From: an uncultured Treponema sp.
GTDB lineage: Bacteria; Spirochaetota; Spirochaetia; Treponematales; Treponemataceae
Assembly: GCA_946538795.1 (NCBI GenBank)
Contig: CAMNGY010000146.1
Coordinates: 1 to 5,217 of the forward strand
Reading direction: 5' to 3'
DNA length: 5,217 nucleotides
Shown here: positions 1 through 5,217 of the stretch, in pieces
How positions within the stretch are numbered: the stretch's first letter is position 1
Layout of the letters: every line of letters starts with the position of its first letter
Position numbers and translations under genes: made by a program
Notes under the pieces: generated by a model
Told to the model about the DNA's origin: nothing
Databases searched by the model: none
Seen by the model: the letters and a program-made list of their open reading frames with translations, nothing else

Positions 1-348
1 CTGGAGTATCCTGGAAACGTAAAGATTATCCGCATCCCCTGCTCATGCCGCCTGAACCCTCTGTTCATCCTGCGTGCGTTCCAGCGCGGGGCTGACGGCG
101 TGATTCTCTGTGGCTGCCACCCGGGTGACTGCCACTACTCCACGGGCAACTACTTTGCCCGCCGCCGCATGACGCTTCTCTTCTCCATGCTGGACTATCT
201 GGGCATCGAGAAGGGACGCACGCGCGTGGAATGGTGTTCCGCAGCCGAAGGCGTGCGCTTCGCGGGAATCATGAACGATTTCGTCAAACAGATCACTGAG
301 CTTGGCGAATGCAAGAAGCTGGAGGACGTAAGATGCAAGACAAACTGA
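1..348 (+). CDS. MvhD/FlxD-type hydrogenase iron-sulfur subunit, C-terminal part (5' truncated)
   Basis: The reading frame is open from the first base and gives 115 residues to a TAA stop at 346-348. It matches the MvhD/FlpD family (small [2Fe-2S] electron-transfer protein). Seen are an IIRIPCSCR segment (visible residues 9-17), the hallmark LCGCHPGDCHYSTGN (36-50), and an EWCSAAEG stretch (77-84) before a C-terminal amphipathic helix. In this family the conserved cysteines bind a 2Fe-2S cluster that passes electrons to the HdrA flavin; here C14, C37 and C44 are at family positions, with C16, C39 and C79 close by. MvhD is found either alone (about 140 residues) or fused to the C-terminus of HdrA; the missing start prevents a choice. 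In FlxABCD-HdrABC loci the stand-alone form is called FlxD. Its end overlaps the next gene by 16 bases, so the two are probably translationally coupled. Cytoplasmic; no membrane segment is visible. Confidence 0.9.
   Translation: MEYPGNVKIIRIPCSCRLNPLFILRAFQRGADGVILCGCHPGDCHYSTGNYFARRRMTLLFSMLDYLGIEKGRTRVEWCSAAEGVRFAGIMNDFVKQITELGECKKLEDVRCKTN
321..325 (+). promoter_or_regulatory. Ribosome binding site that decides the start of the FlxC-like gene
   Basis: GGAGG lies inside the end of the preceding gene, seven bases before ATG 333. It supports the start at 333 over the in-frame ATG at 309, which would place this site inside the coding sequence. Confidence 0.75.
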
Positions 349-1295
349 TTGCCCGTGCCAAGGAGCTTCTTGCGGCCGGCAAGGTGCAGAAGGTCGTCGG
401 CTGGAAGAAAGGCCTCTTCGAGGACGACATAACTCCCGCAGTGTTCACCACGGCGGAGGAGCTTGACAAGGACTTCGTGTTCAACAAGTTCTGCAAGGCC
501 AACCTGTCCAAGTACCTGGTGGGCATAACACGGAAGATTGAGACCGCAAAGAGCACGACGCGCGTGAACAACGCGATGGCAAAGCAGCGCGATCCGAATG
601 CCGCCGACAAGCCGATTCCCCAGGAGGTCGTTCTGGTCTTCCTGAAGCCGAACGACACCTACTCCTTCACACAGCTTTTGAAGGAGAACAGGATAACCCG
701 CTCCGATGTGTACGCCATAGGCGTTCCCTGTCAGGACACGCTCGACGGCGGCGAGGTCTGCGAGACCTGCAAGAACAAGAAGCCCGTCTCATGTGACGAG
801 CTTATCGGCGTGGAGGCGGAACCCGCCCCCGTCCAGTCCAAGAGGATGGAGGAAGTCGAGAAGCTTGAGGCGATGACGGCGGACGAGAGGGACGCTTTCT
901 GGAAGAACGAGTTCTCCCGCTGCCTCCGCTGCAACGCATGCCGGGATATCTGCCCCGCCTGTACCTGCGAGCGCTGCGTCTTTGACAACAACAAGCTCTA
1001 CACCTCGCAGAAGGTCGCGGAGACATCCTTCGAGGAGAGCCTCTTCCACATCATCCGCGCATGGCACGTCGCCGGACGCTGTACGGACTGCGGCGAATGC
1101 TCGCGCGTCTGCCCCCAGCACATCCCGCTGTACCTGCTGAACCGCAAGTTCATCAAAGACATCAACGAGATTTACGGGGACTACCAGGCCGGAAGCGACA
1201 TGGAGAGCAAGCCCGCCATGCTCACGTTCAACGCAGAGGGTGATCCCGAGACGACGATTGTCTGGGAGCGCTCCAAAGAAAGGGAGGCCGAATAA
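333..1295 (+). CDS. flxC: FlxC-like protein with two 4Fe-4S clusters (electron-transfer subunit)
   Basis: This 320-residue soluble protein probably relays electrons between the FlxA/FlxB reductase and the MvhD-HdrA unit. The N-terminal 160 residues hold no ferredoxin motif but resemble the cysteine-bearing part of F420-hydrogenase beta (FrhB) family proteins: a GVPC motif (C133) followed by C143, C146 and C154. The C-terminal part is a two-cluster ferredoxin domain. The first motif is CxxCxxCxxxCP (C197, C200, C203, C207), followed at once by C210, C212 and C215; the second is C250, C253, C256, C260. A charged linker rich in Glu and Lys (about 160-195) separates the halves. The start at 333 is chosen from the GGAGG seven bases upstream; the in-frame ATG at 309 adds eight residues and has no such site. 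The gene overlaps the preceding one by 16 bases and the next by one. The family assignment is firm as an iron-sulfur protein; the name FlxC rests mainly on gene order. Confidence 0.8.
   Translation: MQDKLIARAKELLAAGKVQKVVGWKKGLFEDDITPAVFTTAEELDKDFVFNKFCKANLSKYLVGITRKIETAKSTTRVNNAMAKQRDPNAADKPIPQEVVLVFLKPNDTYSFTQLLKENRITRSDVYAIGVPCQDTLDGGEVCETCKNKKPVSCDELIGVEAEPAPVQSKRMEEVEKLEAMTADERDAFWKNEFSRCLRCNACRDICPACTCERCVFDNNKLYTSQKVAETSFEESLFHIIRAWHVAGRCTDCGECSRVCPQHIPLYLLNRKFIKDINEIYGDYQAGSDMESKPAMLTFNAEGDPETTIVWERSKEREAE
1281..1287 (+). promoter_or_regulatory. Ribosome binding site for the FlxB-like gene
   Basis: AGGGAGG lies seven bases before ATG 1295, within the final codons of the preceding gene. 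Together with the TAATG stop/start overlap it fixes the start and suggests coupled translation. Confidence 0.7.
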
Positions 1296-2341
1296 TGCTT
1301 TCAATCAGTGCTGATAAAATCGACTCGCTGTTTGAGCTCGTCGGCTCCAAGCAGCCCCTCTACCTGCCGGTGGACAACACGTCCGGCAAGGCAGACTTCA
1401 AGCGTTGGGAGAAAGGCAGCAAGCTTTCCTCCGCGCTCAAGACCGTCCGCTCGGCCAAGGATTTCTTCTTCCCCAAGACGGAGCACATGGTCTCCTATCA
1501 GGTCAGCGGGAAGGAAATCACCGTGACTGACCCCAGGAAGGACGTTGAGGACTTCGTCATCTTCGGTGTCCGCGCCTGTGACGCGAAGGGCTTCGAGATA
1601 ATCGACAACGTGTACATGAACATGGAGCCCAGGGACTCCTACTACATCAACAGGCGCGAGCACGGCACTGTCGTGACGCTCGCCTGCGCTGAGCCTGCGA
1701 AGGAGTGCTTCTGTTCCAGCTACGGAATCGACGCTTCCCTCGCAAAGCCCGCCGGTGACGTGAGCTGCTGGCTCGCAGACGGCAAGTTCTTCTTCTCTGC
1801 CAATACCGACAAGGGAAAGAAGTTCGTCGATGGTGTGAAGCAGCTGCTCGCCGATGGCGACGACAAGGCCGTGGAGGCCGCCAAGAAGGACATCGCCGCC
1901 AAGACGGAGAAGCTGCCCTTCGCCCACTTGGATTTGTCCAAGCTCGGCGGCGTGAAGCCGGATCAGATGATGAAGGTGTTCAACTCCAAGGTCTGGGACA
2001 AGGTCGCCGAACCCTGCCTGGGCTGCGGAACCTGTACCTACGTCTGCCCCACCTGCATGTGCTTTGACGTGCGCGACTTCAACACGGGCAACGGCATCCG
2101 CCAGGTACGTTGCTGGGATTCCTGCATGTACAACGACTTCACGCAGATGGCGGCGGCCAACCCCCGCCTGACGCAGAAGGAGAGGAGCCGCCAGCGATTC
2201 ATGCACAAGCTCGTGTACTACCCGATGGCACATGAGAATCTGTTCTCATGCGTCGGCTGCGGCCGCTGCCTTGAGAGCTGCCCTGTCAACATGAACATCG
2301 TCAAGGTCATAAAGGCCATCGGCGAGTCGGATGACATCTAG
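1295..2341 (+). CDS. flxB: 4Fe-4S dicluster protein of the AsrA/HydB family (FlxB-like)
   Basis: This 348-residue protein belongs to the family of AsrA (anaerobic sulfite reductase A) and the HydB/HyhB beta subunit of soluble NAD(P)-linked hydrogenases, which carry electrons from the FAD/NAD(P) subunit through two 4Fe-4S clusters. Seen are the family motif FGVRACDAKG (90-99), a CxCSSYG motif (138-144), and the first cluster CLGCGTCTYVCPTCMCFDV (241-259; C241, C244, C247, C251 with C254 and C256). RCWDSCMYNDF follows (272-282), then the second cluster CVGCGRCLESCP (C319, C322, C325, C329) close to the C-terminus. The length is normal for the family. It starts in a TAATG overlap with the previous gene and is followed after 15 bases by the FAD/NAD(P) partner, the same order as in asrAB and hydBG. 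With no sulfite reductase or NiFe subunit in the window, a role in an Flx-type NADH dehydrogenase is the better reading. Cytoplasmic. Confidence 0.87.
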   Translation: MLSISADKIDSLFELVGSKQPLYLPVDNTSGKADFKRWEKGSKLSSALKTVRSAKDFFFPKTEHMVSYQVSGKEITVTDPRKDVEDFVIFGVRACDAKGFEIIDNVYMNMEPRDSYYINRREHGTVVTLACAEPAKECFCSSYGIDASLAKPAGDVSCWLADGKFFFSANTDKGKKFVDGVKQLLADGDDKAVEAAKKDIAAKTEKLPFAHLDLSKLGGVKPDQMMKVFNSKVWDKVAEPCLGCGTCTYVCPTCMCFDVRDFNTGNGIRQVRCWDSCMYNDFTQMAAANPRLTQKERSRQRFMHKLVYYPMAHENLFSCVGCGRCLESCPVNMNIVKVIKAIGESDDI

Positions 2342-2344
2342 GAT

Positions 2345-2350
2345 AAGGAG
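2345..2350 (+). promoter_or_regulatory. Ribosome binding site for the FlxA-like gene
   Basis: AAGGAG lies six bases before ATG 2357, in the 15-base gap after the TAG stop of the preceding gene. Confidence 0.75.
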
Positions 2351-2356
2351 CCTGAC

Positions 2357-3187
2357 ATGGAAGCGAAAGAATCATTCATTCCTTATGTGGGAAAAATTAT
2401 AGACATCAGGCAGGAGACCCCGGACGTTAAGACTTTCAGCGTGGTCGGCCTTGACGGGAAGAAGCTCTTCGAGCACATCCCCGGCCAGTGCGCCATGCTG
2501 ATCGTGCCGGGAGTCGGCGAGTCGATGATTTCCATCACCTCCTCACCGACCCTCCAGACGCACATGGAGTTCTCCATCAAGAAATGCGGCTGCGTGACCG
2601 AATGGCTGCACAGCGCGGAGGTGGGCCAGCAGATTTGCGTGCGCGGCCCCATCGGGAACGGCTTCCCGGTGGACACCAAGCTCAAGGGCAAGGACATTCT
2701 CGTCATCGCCGGAGGAATCGGAATCGCTCCGGTCCACTCGGTCGTCAACTACATGATGGACCACCGCGCCGACTACGGGAAAATCCAGGTCATCTACGGT
2801 TCGCGCTCCATGGCGGATCTGGTCCGCCTGGACGAGATGCAGAACGTGTGGATGAAGCAACCCAACTGCTCGATTGACCTGACGATTGACCGTGCCGAGG
2901 ACGGCTGGAAAGGCCACGTCGGCTTCGTTCCGCCCTACGTGACGGAGCTGAACCCCGACCCGAGCATGACGGTCATCATGTGCGGCCCGCCAATCCTGAT
3001 TCACCTCTCGCTCGACGCGCTCAAGAAGCTGGGCTTCAAGGACGAGCAGGTGTTCACGACGATGGAGATGCGCATGAAGTGCGGCATCGGAAAGTGCGGC
3101 CGCTGCAACATCGGCAACAAGTTCGTCTGCAAGGACGGACCGGTGTTCAGCTTTGACCAGCTCGGAGAACTTCCACCAGAGTATTAA
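2357..3187 (+). CDS. flxA: FAD/NAD(P)-binding reductase with C-terminal 2Fe-2S site (FlxA-like; AsrB/HydG/PyrK family)
   Basis: This 276-residue protein is the likely entry point for NAD(P)H electrons. It has the ferredoxin-NADP reductase layout: an N-terminal FAD-binding beta barrel (about 8-105) with the flavin motif ESMISITSSP (55-64) and RGPIGNGFP (96-104); a nucleotide-binding domain (about 112-235) with VIAGGIGIAP (116-125) and the late MCGPP motif (208-212); and a C-terminal 2Fe-2S loop with C242, C247, C250 and C258 as in PyrK and AsrB. The length is usual for the family. Its position just after the AsrA/HydB-type gene matches asrAB and hydBG operons and the Flx modules of anaerobes. 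Two cysteines (C77, C79) stand in the KKCGCVTEWL segment, where I would expect a non-cysteine pattern such as VGxVT; their role is unknown. NADH versus NADPH preference cannot be judged from the sequence. Cytoplasmic, no membrane segment. Confidence 0.9.
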   Translation: MEAKESFIPYVGKIIDIRQETPDVKTFSVVGLDGKKLFEHIPGQCAMLIVPGVGESMISITSSPTLQTHMEFSIKKCGCVTEWLHSAEVGQQICVRGPIGNGFPVDTKLKGKDILVIAGGIGIAPVHSVVNYMMDHRADYGKIQVIYGSRSMADLVRLDEMQNVWMKQPNCSIDLTIDRAEDGWKGHVGFVPPYVTELNPDPSMTVIMCGPPILIHLSLDALKKLGFKDEQVFTTMEMRMKCGIGKCGRCNIGNKFVCKDGPVFSFDQLGELPPEY

Positions 3188-3188
3188 T

Positions 3189-3193
3189 AGGAG
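3189..3193 (+). promoter_or_regulatory. Ribosome binding site for the FrdB-like gene
   Basis: AGGAG lies nine bases before ATG 3203 in the 15-base gap. It favours 3203 over the in-frame ATG at 3218, which would remove five residues. Confidence 0.7.
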
Positions 3194-3202
3194 AATACGT
3201 TT

Positions 3203-3892
3203 ATGGCAGAGAAAGAAATGGCAACCATCTATATTTTCGGAAAGAAATATGATGTTCCCGCTGAATTGACTATAATGAACGCGATGGAGTACGCGGGCTA
3301 CCAGCTCAAGCGTGGCTGTGGCTGCAGGAACGGCTTCTGCGGTGCCTGCGCGACGATTTACAGGATAAAGGGAGACAACCAGCTCCAGACTTGCCTCGCC
3401 TGCTCCAAGAAGGTCGAGAACGGCATGTACATCGCCACCCTCCCCTTCTTCCCGCTCGTCAAGCAGGTCTACGACATCGAGAAGATCAAGCCCGAGCAGC
3501 AGGTGATGATGCAGCTCTACCCGGAGATTTACGCCTGCGTCGGCTGCAACGCCTGTACCCGCGCCTGTCCCCAGGAGCTCAATACGATGCAGTACATCGC
3601 TTACGCCCAGAGGGGCGACTTCGCCAAGTGCGCGGACCTCTCCTTTGACTGCGTCATGTGCGGATGCTGCTCCTCCCGTTGCCCGGCCGGAATCAGCCAC
3701 CCGCAGGTCGCGGAGCTTGCCCGCCGCCTGAACGGAAAGTACCTGCAGCCCAAGACCCAGCACCTGCTTGACCGCGTCAAGGAGATTGACGAGGGCAAGT
3801 GCGAGGAAGCGATAAAGAAGCTCGTGGCAATGTCCACCGGCGACAAAGAGCAGATCAAGAACCTGTACAACAACAGGGAAATCGAGAAATAA
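3203..3892 (+). CDS. Succinate dehydrogenase/fumarate reductase-type iron-sulfur subunit (FrdB-like)
   Basis: This 229-residue protein is the likely electron feed for the flavoprotein encoded next. The N-terminal 80 residues form a plant-type 2Fe-2S domain (C41, C46, C49, C64, with extra C39 and C67). The C-terminal half has two ferredoxin motifs: CVGCNACTRACP (C112, C115, C118, C122) and CVMCGCCSSRCP (C150, C153, C156, C160, with extra C155). Classical FrdB/SdhB proteins have a 3Fe-4S cluster at the second site. Here C153 falls where E. coli FrdB has Val207, so a 4Fe-4S cluster is predicted. The protein lacks the CCG cysteine domains of TfrB and HdrB, so it is not a thiol:fumarate reductase subunit of that type. 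No quinone-binding anchor is seen nearby. The spacing is 15 bases after the FlxA-like gene and 8 before the flavoprotein gene. The family is sure; partnership with the Flx proteins is inferred from the operon. Confidence 0.88.
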   Translation: MAEKEMATIYIFGKKYDVPAELTIMNAMEYAGYQLKRGCGCRNGFCGACATIYRIKGDNQLQTCLACSKKVENGMYIATLPFFPLVKQVYDIEKIKPEQQVMMQLYPEIYACVGCNACTRACPQELNTMQYIAYAQRGDFAKCADLSFDCVMCGCCSSRCPAGISHPQVAELARRLNGKYLQPKTQHLLDRVKEIDEGKCEEAIKKLVAMSTGDKEQIKNLYNNREIEK

Positions 3893-3897
3893 GGGGG
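3893..3897 (+). promoter_or_regulatory. Weak ribosome binding site before the FrdA-like gene
   Basis: GGGGG follows the TAA stop directly. It is three bases from ATG 3901 and six from ATG 3904, so the spacing favours the second ATG slightly. The two starts differ by one residue only. Confidence 0.45.
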
Positions 3898-3900
3898 CGG

Positions 3901-5217
3901 ATGATGTACGGAAATTACTTGGACGAGGCGGCAAAGATTGTCGCGGAAAAACGCGCTGAGAACCTGAAATTCGAGCATGTGCGCCTGACGGCTGACGAGA
4001 AGGACCAGCTGCTCAAGGAGTACCATCCGGACCGCATAGCATCCCAGTTCGTGGAGCTGAAGATTGGCCCCAACAAGGGACAGAAGGCCCCGATTGAGCT
4101 TGCGGAGATGCTGCAGGCCAAGCCCCGCCTGGAGCCGGAGAAGATTGACCTGAACAAGGTCAACTACGAGGCTGACGTTCTTGTCATCGGCGGAGGCGGA
4201 GCCGGTACTTCCGCCGCAATCATGGCGAGCGAGGCGGGCGCGAAAGTCCTGCTCGTGACCAAGCTCCGCGTCGGCGACGCGAACACGATGATGGCCGAGG
4301 GAGGAATCCAGGCGGCTGACAAGCCCAACGACTCACCCGCCCAGCACTATCTGGACGCGTTCGGAGGCGGACACTTCGACGGAAAGCCCGAGCTGGTCTA
4401 CACGCTCGTCAACAAGGCCCCCTCTGTCATCAAGTGGCTCAACGACCTCGGCGTGGAGTTCGACAAGGAAGCTGACGGTACGATGGTGACCACCCACGGA
4501 GGCGGAACCAGCCGCAAGAGGATGCACGCCTGCAAGGACTACTCCGGTGCCGAGATAATGAGGACCCTCCGCGATGAGACATTCAACCGCGAGAGCAGCA
4601 TCACGGTCGTGGACTTCACCGCCGCAATCGAAATCATCAAGAACGACAAGGGCGAGGCCGCCGGAGCCGTCCTGATGAACATCGAGACCGGCGAGATCCG
4701 CATCGCAAAGGCCAAGGTCGTCATCATCGCGACCGGAGGAGCCGGACGCATGCACTACCAGGGCTTCCCCACCTCCAACCACTACGGTGCGACGGCGGAC
4801 GGCCTTGTGCTCGCCTATCGCGCGGGAGCCAAGCTGCTCTATCAGGATTCATTGCAGTACCACCCGACCGGAGCGGCCTACCCCACCCAGATTCTGGGCA
4901 AGCTCGTCACCGAGAAGGTCCGCTCGCTCGGAGCAAAGCTTATCAACAAGGACGGTGAGGTCTACATCCACCCGCTCGAGACCCGCGACGTCAACGCCTC
5001 AGGAATCATCCGCGAAGTCAAGAACGGCCGCGGCGTGAAGAACGAGGTGCAGGATGCGGTCTGGCTTGACACCCCGATGATCGAGATGATTCACGGCGAG
5101 GGAACGATCCTCAAGAGCATTCCCGCCATGTACAAGATGTTCATCAAGTACGGCATCGACATCCGCAAGGAGCCGATCCTTGTCTACCCCACCCTGCACT
5201 ACCAGAACGGCGGAGGC
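3901..5217 (+). CDS. Fumarate reductase/succinate dehydrogenase-type flavoprotein subunit, 3' truncated (FrdA-like)
   Basis: The first 439 codons are present and the frame is still open at the window edge. The protein probably reduces fumarate to succinate, or works in reverse, using FAD. About 90 residues of unassigned sequence precede the dinucleotide fold VLVIGGGGAGTSAA (93-106). AEGGIQAA (132-139), IIATGGAG (275-282) and TADG (298-301) follow. Active-site residues align with E. coli FrdA: H321 in QYHPTG (H232), E338 (E245), R341 (R248), R362 in TRD (the proton-donor R287), and H433 in PTLHY (H355). N128 stands where E. coli His44 binds FAD covalently, so FAD should be non-covalent. The RGEGG segment reads RSLGA here, and the stretch from it to R362 is about half as long as in E. 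coli. L-aspartate oxidase (NadB) also has non-covalent FAD, but the iron-sulfur partner next door argues against it. Other C=C acceptors cannot be excluded. The start may be 3904 instead. Confidence 0.88.
   Translation, partial: MMYGNYLDEAAKIVAEKRAENLKFEHVRLTADEKDQLLKEYHPDRIASQFVELKIGPNKGQKAPIELAEMLQAKPRLEPEKIDLNKVNYEADVLVIGGGGAGTSAAIMASEAGAKVLLVTKLRVGDANTMMAEGGIQAADKPNDSPAQHYLDAFGGGHFDGKPELVYTLVNKAPSVIKWLNDLGVEFDKEADGTMVTTHGGGTSRKRMHACKDYSGAEIMRTLRDETFNRESSITVVDFTAAIEIIKNDKGEAAGAVLMNIETGEIRIAKAKVVIIATGGAGRMHYQGFPTSNHYGATADGLVLAYRAGAKLLYQDSLQYHPTGAAYPTQILGKLVTEKVRSLGAKLINKDGEVYIHPLETRDVNASGIIREVKNGRGVKNEVQDAVWLDTPMIEMIHGEGTILKSIPAMYKMFIKYGIDIRKEPILVYPTLHYQNGGG

Noticed and set aside
309..332. 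Earlier start for the FlxC-like gene
   Set aside because: There is no good ribosome binding site before 309, and the GGAGG at 321-325 fits ATG 333.
1301..2233. Antisense open frame of 310 codons
   Set aside because: It mirrors the AsrA/HydB-type gene, has the same artificial composition and no recognisable domain.
1295..3187. Anaerobic sulfite reductase (asrAB) operon
   Set aside because: The two genes match AsrA and AsrB by family, but no asrC-type siroheme protein follows; fumarate reductase genes do, and MvhD/FlxC-like genes precede.
2543..3934. Long antisense open frame of 463 codons
   Set aside because: It lies opposite three convincing genes, is rich in Leu, Val, His and Asp as expected from the reverse strand of G/C-biased codons, and shows no motif. 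It is a shadow frame.
4186..4200. Short GGCGGA tandem repeat
   Set aside because: It is the codon sequence of the glycine-rich FAD-binding motif, not a DNA repeat element.
3203..5217. Thiol:fumarate reductase (TfrAB)
   Set aside because: The iron-sulfur subunit has only 229 residues and lacks the CCG cysteine domains that handle the CoM/CoB thiols.
3901..5217. L-aspartate oxidase (nadB)
   Set aside because: The missing FAD histidine would allow it, but the gene follows an FrdB-type subunit directly and carries a large N-terminal extension, and no nad genes are near.

Overview
The window is a single, tightly packed, plus-strand operon of six genes, cut at both ends, with almost no non-coding DNA. 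Every product is a soluble-looking flavin or iron-sulfur redox protein. In order they are: the C-terminal part of an MvhD/FlxD-type [2Fe-2S] protein (1-348); an FlxC-like protein with two 4Fe-4S clusters (333-1295); an FlxB-like protein related to AsrA/HydB (1295-2341); an FlxA-like FAD/NAD(P)-binding reductase with a C-terminal 2Fe-2S site (2357-3187); a fumarate-reductase-type iron-sulfur subunit (3203-3892); and the first 439 codons of the fumarate reductase flavoprotein (3901-5217, open at the right edge).

The gene set points to a strictly anaerobic bacterium. MvhD/Flx modules normally accompany HdrA and move electrons between NADH, ferredoxin and a low- or high-potential partner by flavin-based bifurcation. 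The DNA is fairly G+C-rich, with strong G/C preference at third codon positions. That is not enough to name a phylum, and I do not assign one.

A working model (inference) is as follows. FlxA takes hydride from NAD(P)H, and electrons pass through FlxB, FlxC and the MvhD-like protein to an HdrA presumably encoded or fused just upstream, outside the window. FrdB and FrdA then deliver the higher-potential electrons to fumarate, or to a related C=C acceptor. This would be a quinone-independent NADH-linked fumarate reductase, possibly coupled to ferredoxin.

Three sequence details support a departure from the classical membrane enzyme. The third cluster of FrdB has a cysteine where the E. coli 3Fe-4S cluster has Val207. 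FrdA has asparagine where classical enzymes have the histidine that binds FAD covalently. FrdA also carries about 90 extra residues before its FAD motif. No membrane anchor is seen in the window, although one could lie downstream.

The genes are joined by overlaps of 16 and 1 bases and by gaps of 15, 15 and 8 bases, most with clear Shine-Dalgarno sequences. There is no room for an internal promoter or terminator between genes, and I saw no RNA genes, mobile elements, repeats or CRISPR arrays.
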